Part shown: piece by piece, positions 46,199 to 54,873 of the stretch
Layout: each line of letters starts with the position of its first letter
Position numbering within the stretch: position 1 is the first letter of the stretch
Origin: Helicobacter sp. 11S02629-2
Lineage (GTDB): Bacteria; Campylobacterota; Campylobacteria; Campylobacterales; Helicobacteraceae
Assembly (NCBI RefSeq): GCF_002272875.1
Contig: NZ_MLAN01000003.1
Span: 1 to 64,000 of the forward strand
DNA length: 64,000 nt
Reading direction: 5' to 3'
Notes under the pieces: model-generated
The model's database searches: none
What the model saw: the letters and a program-made list of their open reading frames with translations, nothing else
What the model was told of the DNA's origin: nothing
Translations under genes and position numbers: made by a program

Positions 46199-47049
46199 CT
46201 GCAGTGGCTGCTTATATTTGGACTTTTGATTTGATTAAACTTAGTGCTTTCACAGACAAACTTATAAACACTTTGGTTACTAACTAGCCTAGTTTTTTCA
46301 CCTCCATAACTAGCCTTGCTTAGTAGACCTAAAAAGTTCCCATCCTTTGCAAAAAGTGGCAAGGATAAAGCATCTTGCTTTTTAAGCAAGTCTTTAAAGT
46401 CTTCTTTTTTCATAAATAAGGAATCATCTAAACTGATAGCTGGATAAAGAGCTATATCATCTTTACTATCTTTATTGTTACTTGCATCTTTTACTAGAGT
46501 GATATCTTGGCTAGATTTACTTATATTAAGCCCATATTTTACATTTATGCGTTCATGATAAAAGCTTTCACTTCTAGGAAGGCAGTTTATATCAGTGTAA
46601 GCTACTGGTGCAAGTAAGCTAAGGTTAGTATCTAAGTCATTAGCCACAGTTTCAAAACGCGCCACACACATCAAAGAGTGGGCTACGTCATCTTGCATCC
46701 TAGCTTTTATGGTCTTAGCAAAGCTATCGCTTTCATTAACCAAAGAAGCCGAGCTTAGCACATAGCCATCTTGAAGTAAGATTCCATAGCCTCTTTTTTG
46801 GACGCCATTTTTAAAGAAGACATTAAGCACAACTACTGAGTACACAAGTGGATTTTCACTTTTAGGTTTAGATAAAGACTTAGCAGTGTTTTTATTAGTA
46901 GTAAAGATTTCTTTTACAAAAGGCTTAGAATCATAGCTTCTTTTAATGTTTTCATTAGGCGTGGAAAATAAGTCATGAGACTTAGGCAAGATGCTTTCCC
47001 CACCAAAGGCTACACCTAACATGACTAGTGCTAATAGAGACTTTTTCAT
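46195..47049 (-). CDS. Secreted trypsin-fold-like protein, probably inactive
   Basis: 284 residues. The signal peptide (MKKSLLALVMLGVAFGG) is followed by RGYGILLQDGYVLSSASLVN, aligned by eye with the HtrA strand GSGVIISKDGYILTNNHVI but with the catalytic His position lost. NDLDTNLSLLAP fits the Asp region, and LSLPLFAKDGNFLGLLSK fits the Ser region but without GxSG. Thus the S1 fold seems kept with at least two of three catalytic residues missing. It is first in the operon with four barrel proteins, which suggests an envelope role such as binding or chaperoning them. Fold assignment is by eye. Confidence 0.6.
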   Translation of the reverse strand: MKKSLLALVMLGVAFGGESILPKSHDLFSTPNENIKRSYDSKPFVKEIFTTNKNTAKSLSKPKSENPLVYSVVVLNVFFKNGVQKRGYGILLQDGYVLSSASLVNESDSFAKTIKARMQDDVAHSLMCVARFETVANDLDTNLSLLAPVAYTDINCLPRSESFYHERINVKYGLNISKSSQDITLVKDASNNKDSKDDIALYPAISLDDSLFMKKEDFKDLLKKQDALSLPLFAKDGNFLGLLSKASYGGEKTRLVSNQSVYKFVCESTKFNQIKSPNISSHCR

Positions 47050-47181
47050 GGCTTCCTATCTTTGTATTTAATGTCGCAAATTTGCTAGCTTTTGACCTAT
47101 CATTAAGCCGTGTCTTGCCTGCTTTGATATCGCCCTTTTATGATAAAATTGTATCTTATCACATTTTTAAAAGGCTAAGTT

Positions 47182-47679
47182 ATGGAAGATTTAAAAGAAT
47201 ACAACCTTACTGAAAAAGAACTAAATGAACTGCAATTTGCAAACATATATACAAACAAAGGTGTTATAAAACTAAAACTTTTCCCTGAAAGTGCACCAAA
47301 CACAGTAGCTAACTTTGCAGACCTTGCAAAAAAAGGCTTTTATAATAATCTTAAATTTCACCGTGTTATCCAAGGCTTCATGGCACAAGGTGGCTGTCCT
47401 CACGGCACTGGCACAGGAGGGCCTGGCTATAAGATTAAATGTGAGTTAAAAGGTAATCCTGTAAAACACCTAAGAGGCACTATCTCTATGGCTCACGCTG
47501 GACGTGATACGGGCGGAAGTCAGTTTTTTATCTGCTTTGTGCCTTGCCCTCATCTTGATGGTGAACACACCGCCTTTGGCCGCATAAACCCAGATGATGA
47601 AGCTAGCCTTAAAACGCTAGATTCCATAAAGCAAGGTGACACCATAGAAAAAGTAGAAATCCTAAAAGAAGAAGCCTAA
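47182..47679 (+). CDS. Cyclophilin-type peptidyl-prolyl cis-trans isomerase
   Basis: Cytoplasmic cyclophilin of 165 residues. [22 protein letters not shown] and [21 protein letters not shown] are the active-site segments (R, F, Q, F positions present); [11 protein letters not shown] follows. There is no signal peptide. The short N-terminal extension ([20 protein letters not shown]) is typical of the epsilonproteobacterial version. It lies 2 bp from ileS. Confidence 0.95.
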   Translation: MEDLKEYNLTEKELNELQFANIYTNKGVIKLKLFPESAPNTVANFADLAKKGFYNNLKFHRVIQGFMAQGGCPHGTGTGGPGYKIKCELKGNPVKHLRGTISMAHAGRDTGGSQFFICFVPCPHLDGEHTAFGRINPDDEASLKTLDSIKQGDTIEKVEILKEEA

Positions 47680-47681
47680 TT

Positions 47682-50444
47682 ATGAGTGAGAAAATCGACT
47701 ATAAAGATAGTTTAATCCTACCTAAGACTAGCTTTCCTATGAAAGGAAGTCTTCCTCAAAATGAACCCTTAGTCTATAAAAAGTGGGATGGTTTTGCCTA
47801 TGATAGGATGCAAGAGTTAAGACAAGAAGCAAAAGTTAGCTTTAACATTATAGATGGCCCTCCTTATGCTAATGGGAATCTTCACATAGGTCACGCACTT
47901 AATAAGATTCTAAAAGACTGCATAGTGAAAATCCACTACTTTAATGGCGAAGCTATCAAGTACACCCCGGGCTGGGACTGTCACGGCTTGCCTATAGAGC
48001 AAAAAGTAGACACCACACTGCAAGAAGAGAAAAAAAGTGCTACTAAGATAGAGATGCGTGAGCTTTGTAGAAAGCATGCTGCTAAATACGTAGAGATACA
48101 AAAAGAAGAGTTTAAAAGCCTTGGGATCATAGGTAACTTTGCACATGCTTATAAAACTATGGACTATAAGTTTGAATCTGATATCTATAAAGTGCTAATA
48201 GAGCTTACACAAAAGGGCTTACTAGCCCAAAGAAGTAAGCCGATTTATTGGAGTTGGGCTGCAAGAAGTGCCTTAGCTGATGCTGAAGTTGAGTATAAGC
48301 CTAAAAAGTCTAACTCAGTTTATGTAAGTTTTAAGCTAGATGAGACTTCTAAGACTAAACTTGGTCTTAGTAAAGATGCAAGCTTTATCATCTGGACTAC
48401 TACGCCTTGGACCCTGCCAAGCAATGAAGCTATAGCCTTAGCAGAAGATGAAGCCTATACACTCACAGAAGATGGCTATATAGTAGCTAGCAAACTCTAC
48501 TCTGCCTTATTAGAAAAAGGAATCCTAAAAGGTGCAAAAGTAAAAGAGTTTAACTCCAAAGAGCTAGAAAACCTAAAAGCTATCAATCCACTAAATGATA
48601 GAGAAAGCCTAGTGGTTTTAGGAAGCCATGTAAGTATGGGTGATGGTACAGGTGCTGTCCACACTGCCCCAGGTCATGGTGAAGATGACTACTATGTCTG
48701 CTTAAGATACAAGCTTCCAGTTATCATGGCAGTAGATGATACTGGCTGCTTTGATACTCAAGTAAAGTCTTTAAAACTATTTAGAGATGATGTAGTAGAT
48801 GAGTTTGTAGGCATTCACATCTATAAAGCTGAAAAGAAAATCTTAGAGCTTTTAGGCACTAGCCTTTTAAATCACACTGAGATAACCCACTCCTACCCTC
48901 ACTGCTGGCGTACTAATAAGCCAGTGATTTATAGAGCAACTACTCAGTGGTTTATACTTATGGATGAGCCTTTTATGGAAGGTAAGACTTTAAGGCAAGT
49001 AGCACTTGATGCCTTAAATGATGTTAAGTTTTACCCAGCTAGTGGGGAAAATCGCCTAAGGACTATGATAGAAAATAGGCCTGATTGGTGTATATCAAGG
49101 CAGAGATCTTGGGGTGTGCCTATAGCTTTTTTTATAGAAAAAGACACCAAAAAAGCCCTTTTAGATCTAAATGTGCTTAATCACATAGCAGCCATCTTTG
49201 AAAAAGAAGGAACTAGTGCTTGGTGGAGTTATGAGACAAAAGACTTACTACCGCAATCTTATAAGCACTTAGCACCTAACTTAGAAAAAAGCATGCATAT
49301 ACTTGATGTATGGTTTGATAGTGGAAGTGTATGGTACGCTACGCAAGATAAAAAATATGATGCAGGAAACTATCCTGCTAATCTTTACCTTGAAGGAAGC
49401 GACCAACATAGAGGCTGGTTTCAAAGCTCTTTAATCCTAAGTGCAGCACTAAAAGGAACCACACCTTTTAAAACCCTACTAACTCACGGCTTTACCCTTG
49501 ATGAAAAAGGCGAGAAGATGAGTAAGTCTAAGGGTAATGTCATAGCACCAGAGACTGTTTCAAAGACTTTAGGAAGTGAGATAATAAGACTTTGGGTAGG
49601 TTTATCTGACTATCAAGGAGATATTAGAATCTCTAATAACATCTTAAAGCAAGTTAGCGATAACTACTTAAAGATAAGAAATACTTTGCGCTTTTTACTA
49701 GCTAACACTGAAGGCTTGAGTGAACTTCATATGAATCACTTAAGCGATATAGATAGATGGATACTAGCTAAGGCTAATGACACTTTTGAAAGCGTATGGG
49801 AAAGCTTTTTAAACTATGACTTTTCAAAGGCTTTTCAGATTCTAAATGCTTTTATAACAGTAGAGCTAAGTGGTATCTATCTTGATTTGTGCAAAGATAG
49901 CCTATACTGTGATAGTCCAGCTTCTAACAAAAGACTAGCCATACAAAGCACTATGTGTCTTATAGCGAGGCGTATGCTTTTTACCCTAGCGCCGTTTTTA
50001 ACCTACACTGTTGATGAAGCCTTGACTCACGCAACACCTTTAGTGAAAAATCATGCAACTGATGTCTTTAGTCTAACTAAGCAAGAACTAAACTTTACTC
50101 TAGATGAAAAGACAAGAACTAAGCTTGATATCTTGCTGCAAGCTAGGATGCTTTTTAATGAAAGAGTTGATGGTCTTAAAAAAGACAAAGTAGTGAAATC
50201 AAGCCTTGAGTTAAGTATAGAATCTAACTATACAGAGGGTGATTTAGAAGGGTTTTTGATGACTTCTCATTTTTCTAAAGATGTTAAAAGCGAGCCACTT
50301 TTTAGCTTTGAAGTAGAAGGCTTTAACTTTAAGGTTTATAAAGCCAGTCTTCATAAATGTCCAAGATGCTGGCAGTTTAACGCTACTTCTGAAGACAGCC
50401 TTTGTCCAAGATGTCATAAGGTGCTACAAAACGCCACTTTTTAA
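47682..50444 (+). CDS. ileS: Isoleucyl-tRNA synthetase
   Basis: Class I synthetase of 920 residues. HIGH is at 68-71 (NLHIGHALNKILKD), KMSKS at about 611 (GEKMSKSKGNV), WTTTPWTLPSN marks the editing region, and EGSDQHRGWFQSSL the catalytic core. A C-terminal zinc site is seen as CPRCWQF and CPRCHK. This is the bacterial (type 1) form. Co-directional with the cyclophilin gene. Confidence 0.98.
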   Translation: MSEKIDYKDSLILPKTSFPMKGSLPQNEPLVYKKWDGFAYDRMQELRQEAKVSFNIIDGPPYANGNLHIGHALNKILKDCIVKIHYFNGEAIKYTPGWDCHGLPIEQKVDTTLQEEKKSATKIEMRELCRKHAAKYVEIQKEEFKSLGIIGNFAHAYKTMDYKFESDIYKVLIELTQKGLLAQRSKPIYWSWAARSALADAEVEYKPKKSNSVYVSFKLDETSKTKLGLSKDASFIIWTTTPWTLPSNEAIALAEDEAYTLTEDGYIVASKLYSALLEKGILKGAKVKEFNSKELENLKAINPLNDRESLVVLGSHVSMGDGTGAVHTAPGHGEDDYYVCLRYKLPVIMAVDDTGCFDTQVKSLKLFRDDVVDEFVGIHIYKAEKKILELLGTSLLNHTEITHSYPHCWRTNKPVIYRATTQWFILMDEPFMEGKTLRQVALDALNDVKFYPASGENRLRTMIENRPDWCISRQRSWGVPIAFFIEKDTKKALLDLNVLNHIAAIFEKEGTSAWWSYETKDLLPQSYKHLAPNLEKSMHILDVWFDSGSVWYATQDKKYDAGNYPANLYLEGSDQHRGWFQSSLILSAALKGTTPFKTLLTHGFTLDEKGEKMSKSKGNVIAPETVSKTLGSEIIRLWVGLSDYQGDIRISNNILKQVSDNYLKIRNTLRFLLANTEGLSELHMNHLSDIDRWILAKANDTFESVWESFLNYDFSKAFQILNAFITVELSGIYLDLCKDSLYCDSPASNKRLAIQSTMCLIARRMLFTLAPFLTYTVDEALTHATPLVKNHATDVFSLTKQELNFTLDEKTRTKLDILLQARMLFNERVDGLKKDKVVKSSLELSIESNYTEGDLEGFLMTSHFSKDVKSEPLFSFEVEGFNFKVYKASLHKCPRCWQFNATSEDSLCPRCHKVLQNATF

Positions 50445-50773
50445 ACATAAGGCTTATGCCATGTGCTTTAAAGCAAAAAGCTTTTTAGCACTCTGTGCTT
50501 AGTCATAGTCTTTTATATTTTTATTTTATTGCCACAGTTTGTCTTTGATGATCTATGACAATGACATAAAAGCAAGCTATCTTTTCTTTACCAACCCTAT
50601 GTGCTCCCAAAATGTCATGCAAGCATCATGGATTAAAAACAAAACGCTTGTTTTAGTTAGAAAAAGTATAAAAAGAAAGCATTGGAATATAGAATCTAGA
50701 AATACATGATTAGCATGACTATTAAAACACTTCTAGTATTAATATATAAAAAACTATCTATAAATTTAATCTC
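50445..50773. other. Non-coding stretch between ileS and hemD
   Basis: GTGCT (50463-50467) and AGCAC (50487-50491) with an AAAAAGCTTTTT-like centre may form the ileS terminator. The rest is AT-rich without a credible ORF. One AGAATCTAGA lies near 50690. Confidence 0.35.
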
Positions 50774-51472
50774 CTAATCCCTACTAGTTTCTATCTCCCT
50801 AGCAAGGCTAAGACACTCACTAAGACCATTTTTACAAAACACCCTTTTGCTTTTTAGACACTTACTTAAAGCACTAAAAGTAGTAGTGCCAATTGCTAAA
50901 GCATAAAAGTCTTTTCTCCATCCAAAGACGTTATAAAAACTTTCAAAATGACTTGGCGCACTAAATATAAAAATACTATCTTTTTTAAAAAGGCTATTTA
51001 AAGGAGTAAGCTTTAAAACCGGACTTTGCTTTCTAAGGCCTGCTATATAAAAAAAAGGGCTTTTTACACTTTCATAAACTACTACTTCTTTAAGCCTAGA
51101 TTTCTTAAACACTTCCTTAGCATCAAAAGCAGTCTTGCTAGCCCTTAGATATAAGATGCTTTTATCTTTTAGGCCATCTTTTAGGGCATCTTTTAGCTCT
51201 TTTATCCCACCACTCCCACTAAAGTAGACTTTTAAGCCAGCCTCTTTGCAAAATTTGCTAGTTTTTTTACCTACACTTAAGATTTTTAGCCCCTTTAAAC
51301 ATTCAAGATTATTAGAATCTAAAATCCAAAAGAGTGCATACTTTGAAGTAAGTAATAAGTACTCATACTCCCTAACATCGCCAAGATTAGCCTTTAGATA
51401 AGCTATCTTTAAAAGTGAAAAAGAACAAACTTTAGGGCTATCATCTTTGCCATGTTTTAGTAAGTAAATCAC
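50774..51472 (-). CDS. hemD: Uroporphyrinogen-III synthase
   Basis: Closes and inverts ring D in tetrapyrrole synthesis. The family is poorly conserved. Seen here: YEYLLLTSKYALFWIL, KILSVGKKTSKFCKEAG (the VGxxTA-like loop), SILYLRASKT, VVVYESV, IFIFSAPSHFESFYNVFG and YALAIGTTTFSAL, which match HemD landmarks in order. The length of 232 residues is usual. It stands alone, convergent with ileS. Confidence 0.82.
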   Translation of the reverse strand: MIYLLKHGKDDSPKVCSFSLLKIAYLKANLGDVREYEYLLLTSKYALFWILDSNNLECLKGLKILSVGKKTSKFCKEAGLKVYFSGSGGIKELKDALKDGLKDKSILYLRASKTAFDAKEVFKKSRLKEVVVYESVKSPFFYIAGLRKQSPVLKLTPLNSLFKKDSIFIFSAPSHFESFYNVFGWRKDFYALAIGTTTFSALSKCLKSKRVFCKNGLSECLSLAREIETSRD

Positions 51473-51586
51473 TTAAAGCCCTCTTGTTTAGTTTTAATTT
51501 ATAGGTAGTTTATGATACTCTTTTTGATGTTTTTATAGAACAAATTATTATAAAATGAAACAAGATCATAATTTTAAAGGATTTAA

Positions 51587-52672
51587 ATGATAACGCAAGA
51601 GCAAGTACTCGCCGTACTAAAAACTATTATATATCCCGGATTCCAAAAAGATATAGTGAGTTTTGGCTTTGTAAAAGATATCACTTTGCAAGACTATAGC
51701 CTTGCTTTGAGAGTTGAGATACCTTCATCTAACCCAGCCGTTGCAAAAGAGCTAGAAGATAGCATAAAAGCAGGTCTTGATAAGCTAGGCATAGAAAATG
51801 CAAATATAGATATAAAGATGCCTTCTTTAAAGCAAGAGACAAAAGCACCAATTAGTGCTAAAAATATAGCACCAACCATCAAGCACTTTGTCATGATAAG
51901 TAGCGGTAAGGGAGGCGTTGGTAAAAGCACTACTAGTGTAAACCTTGCTATCTCCCTAGCTAAAAGTGGACTTAAAGTTGGCTTGCTTGATGCTGATATC
52001 TATGGGCCTAATATCCCTAGAATGATGGGTATACAAGATATGCAGCCAGGTGTTAGTGAAGATGGTAAAAACTTACTTCCTATACAAGCACTTGGAATCT
52101 CAGTTATGAGTATAGGGCTTTTATATGAAAGTGCTGAAAGCTTAATATGGCGTGGGCCTATGGTTATGAGGGCGATTGAACAGATGTTAAAAGATGTAGT
52201 TTGGGATGAGTTAGATGTCTTAGTTATAGACATGCCTCCGGGTACTGGAGACGCACAACTTACCTTAGCACAAAATGTCCCAGTAAGTGCAGGTGTCAAT
52301 GTAAGCACACCTCAAGCTGTAGCTATAGATGATGGTGCGCGTGCCCTAGATATGTTTAAAAAGCTAAACATCCCTATCTTTGGTGTAGTTGAAAACATGA
52401 GTGGTTTTGTCTGCCCAGATACTAATAAAGTCTATGACATATTTGGAAGTGGCGGCTGTGATAAGCTAGCAAGTAACTTTGATACTGAAGTAGTAGCTAG
52501 AATCCCACTTCAGCCTAGCATCGTTACAAGTAGTGATGATGGAAGACCTATAAGCTACTATAGTCCAGACTCTTTAGCTTCTAAAATCTATATGAACCTA
52601 GCAGATAAGCTAATAGATTTTCTAAAAGACATCACTCCAAGTAACGCCACCATCCAGCCAACAAACAACTAA
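51587..52672 (+). CDS. mrp: Mrp/ApbC-family iron-sulfur cluster carrier ATPase
   Basis: Scaffold or carrier for Fe-S clusters. The N-terminal domain (about 1-90) is of the MIP18/DUF59 type (MITQEQVLAVLKTIIYPGFQ). The deviant Walker A is SSGKGGVGKSTTSVNLAISL near residue 104. DIYGPNIPRMMGI and VIDMPPGTGDAQLTLAQ follow, with VVENMSGFVCP contributing one conserved Cys. The expected CxxC is not complete: I see C in FVCPD and later GSGGCDK. Confidence 0.93.
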   Translation: MITQEQVLAVLKTIIYPGFQKDIVSFGFVKDITLQDYSLALRVEIPSSNPAVAKELEDSIKAGLDKLGIENANIDIKMPSLKQETKAPISAKNIAPTIKHFVMISSGKGGVGKSTTSVNLAISLAKSGLKVGLLDADIYGPNIPRMMGIQDMQPGVSEDGKNLLPIQALGISVMSIGLLYESAESLIWRGPMVMRAIEQMLKDVVWDELDVLVIDMPPGTGDAQLTLAQNVPVSAGVNVSTPQAVAIDDGARALDMFKKLNIPIFGVVENMSGFVCPDTNKVYDIFGSGGCDKLASNFDTEVVARIPLQPSIVTSSDDGRPISYYSPDSLASKIYMNLADKLIDFLKDITPSNATIQPTNN

Positions 52673-52694
52673 GTTTTATACCCAACTCACACAT

Positions 52695-52720
52695 AAAAGG
52701 CTTTTTCTTAAAAGCCTTTT
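52695..52720 (+). terminator. Terminator of mrp
   Basis: AAAAGGCTTTT and AAAAGCCTTTT flank a short TCTT-type loop, giving a stable hairpin that ends in a T-run, 22 bp after the mrp stop. Confidence 0.85.
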
Positions 52721-53020
52721 ATATCTTAGACCATAGCAATATTAAGTAAGCTAATATTTTACGTATTATCACCCTAGAGATAAAGCTTGATATCCAAACT
52801 CAAAAAAAGCACGAAAAAAGTTAACATCTTTTACCTACATTAGCCCCTTTATAAATAACTTTTATCAAAAACTAAAAAGTATTGACAAACTTTAAGCATA
52901 AATTAAAATCTTGGTAGTAACATAGCGGGCATATCGGCATTATTTAACATCTCAAAATATTTGCATTATCCAAAGTCTGACTTGAGTTTATAACTAAGAG
53001 TTAAAAGTTATGAAAAACCT
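52721..53020. other. Non-coding stretch upstream of clcA
   Basis: No credible gene. TTGACA at 52882-52887 followed after 16-17 bp by TAAAAT could be a sigma-70 type promoter, though it is over 200 bp before clcA. Nothing else recognised. Confidence 0.3.
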
Positions 53021-53042
53021 TTATGGAATCTAGATTCCATAA
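53021..53042. repeat. 22-bp perfect palindrome of GAATCT/AGATTC
   Basis: TTATGGAATCT joins AGATTCCATAA with no mismatch. It is 79 bp upstream of the clcA start, and another AGAATCT follows at 53046. It may act as a hairpin in RNA, a protein-binding site, or a paired signal sequence. Confidence 0.85.
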
Positions 53043-53120
53043 AGATAGAATCTGCCTTCTATCTTGCTTAGCAAATCCTAGCTCAAGTTACTACTCAAAG
53101 TTACTAGGAGCACTAAGTTT

Positions 53121-54521
53121 ATGAAAACCCGCCCACAAGAAAACAGCATCTCAGATCTTCGCAAAAAAGTAGTTATGCGCCGCATGTTGCAACGTGGCAG
53201 CACGCCCATTGCTACTATATTAATGGCAGCTGTTGTAGGAATCCTAACTGGTTTAGTATCAGTTGCGTTTAACAAACTCTTACACCTTGTGCAGACTTTG
53301 AGGGTAGATTCTATCCACCACTTCGCAAAAGATAGCATAACTATATGGATAGTAGCTTTTTGCTTTTCTGCAGTGCTTGCTATGATAGGCTACTTTTTAG
53401 TTAGGAAGTTTGCACAAGAAGCAGGAGGGTCAGGTATACCAGAGATAGAAGGTGCACTAGCAGAGCTTCGCCCTGTTAGATGGTGGCGTGTTTTGCCAGT
53501 TAAGTTTATAGGAGGGCTTGGGACTTTAGGCTCAGGCATGGTCTTAGGTAAAGAAGGCCCAACCGTACAAATAGGTGGCAATCTAGGTCGCATGGTCTTA
53601 AGCCTTTTTAGAGCTAAGGGTGGAGAAGACCGCCATACTTTGCTTGCAACTGGTGCTGCAGCGGGTCTTTCAGCTGCCTTTGATGCACCCCTTGCTGGCA
53701 TACTTTTTATAATCGAAGAGATGCGCCCTCAGTTTCACTACAACTTCATCTCACTAAGGGCAGTTTTTACAGGCGTCATCATGTCTAGTGTCGTTTTTAG
53801 ATACTTCAACGGCGAAGCCCCTATCATAGAGATAGGCAGACTTTCAGATGCCCCTGTTTATACTCTTTGGCTTTATCTAATCCTTGGCATAATCTTTGGT
53901 CTAATAGGCCCAGTGTTTAACACAATAGTGCTTAAAGCCCAAGACTTATTTCAAAAGATACACAAAGGTAACACTATCAAATGGATAATCTTTGGAGGCT
54001 TTATAGGTGGGTTTTGTGGAGTTTTAACCTTAGCACTTCCTGAAGTAGTAGGTGGAGGCTTTGAGATAGTACCACTAGCTATAGCTGGCAAATACAGCGT
54101 GCTATTTTTAATAGTCATCTTTATCATTAGGGTTTTTACAACTGTGCTTTGTTTTTCTTCAGGTGCACCAGGTGGGATCTTTGCTCCTATGCTAGCACTT
54201 GGCACAGTCTTTGGCACAGCTTTTGGCTTAGTTTCTATGCACTTGCTACCTAGCTATCACTTAGATGCAGGTGTGTTTGCCATAGCTGGCATGGGTGCTT
54301 TGATGGCAGCTTCTGTTAGAGCACCTCTTACTGGGATAGTTTTAGTTTTAGAGATGACTGCTAACTATCAACTAATACTACCTATGATAATTACTTGCCT
54401 TGGTGCCACACTAGTTGCCCAGTTTGTTGGTGGTAAGCCACTTTACTCAGCCATCCTTGCTAAGACTATAGCTAAGCAAGATGCCGAGGCTGCTAGAAGG
54501 ATAAGTGCACATGTTGCTTAA
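53121..54521 (+). CDS. clcA: H+/Cl- exchange transporter ClcA
   Basis: CLC antiporter that exchanges two Cl- for one H+. [11 protein letters not shown] (about 104) is the first selectivity loop, [16 protein letters not shown] holds the gating glutamate E145, IIEEMRPQF the internal proton glutamate E200, and [18 protein letters not shown] the third loop. From memory most of the chain is strikingly like E. coli ClcA, much closer than expected for an epsilonproteobacterium. The first 60 codons look richer in G/C than the surroundings. Transfer from a gammaproteobacterium is possible. In enterics it aids extreme acid survival. Confidence 0.95.
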   Translation: MKTRPQENSISDLRKKVVMRRMLQRGSTPIATILMAAVVGILTGLVSVAFNKLLHLVQTLRVDSIHHFAKDSITIWIVAFCFSAVLAMIGYFLVRKFAQEAGGSGIPEIEGALAELRPVRWWRVLPVKFIGGLGTLGSGMVLGKEGPTVQIGGNLGRMVLSLFRAKGGEDRHTLLATGAAAGLSAAFDAPLAGILFIIEEMRPQFHYNFISLRAVFTGVIMSSVVFRYFNGEAPIIEIGRLSDAPVYTLWLYLILGIIFGLIGPVFNTIVLKAQDLFQKIHKGNTIKWIIFGGFIGGFCGVLTLALPEVVGGGFEIVPLAIAGKYSVLFLIVIFIIRVFTTVLCFSSGAPGGIFAPMLALGTVFGTAFGLVSMHLLPSYHLDAGVFAIAGMGALMAASVRAPLTGIVLVLEMTANYQLILPMIITCLGATLVAQFVGGKPLYSAILAKTIAKQDAEAARRISAHVA

Positions 54522-54562
54522 GACTTTTGCCTAGGTTTTGTAAATATGGAATCTAAGACTAT

Positions 54563-54579
54563 AAAAAGCCTAGCTTTTT
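54563..54579 (+). terminator. Terminator of clcA
   Basis: AAAAAGC (54563-54569) and GCTTTTT (54573-54579) form a hairpin with a CTA loop, about 40 bp after the clcA stop. The GC part is short, so strength is moderate. Confidence 0.55.
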
Positions 54580-54873
54580 GTAGTTACAAATCTCATATTC
54601 TACCCCCCCCCAAGCCCCTTAAAAGTCCCATATGAACTTAAGCACTAGATTCTATCCTTTAGATATAAATGTAACTTTTTTACTCTTTTCAAGTCATATT
54701 TAATAAAAAATAAAGTCTATAAAAGCTAGCAAGAAGTAGAATCCTACCTAGTGTTTTTTATCCATTCCATAACTATGTCTTATAGTGCAAGCCCAATATT
54801 CTTAAGTACCTACAAATAAGCTTTTAACTAAAGGCTTATTTCGCCCTACTTTTACACAAGGAAAACTTTTAGC
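54580..54873. other. Spacer with a C9 tract before the DASS transporter
   Basis: A run of nine C lies at 54603-54611, unusual in such AT-rich DNA. The rest is AT-rich; AAGGAAAA before the ATG at 54874 is the ribosome-binding site. No ORF crosses the tract in a way that would make it a coding switch. Confidence 0.5.

Noticed and set aside
47028-47213. 61-codon plus-strand ORF upstream of the cyclophilin gene
   Set aside because: It spans the divergent promoter region and overlaps both flanking genes; no ribosome-binding site.
54603-54611. C9 tract as an on/off switch inside a gene
   Set aside because: No reading frame with coding character continues across the tract on either strand.
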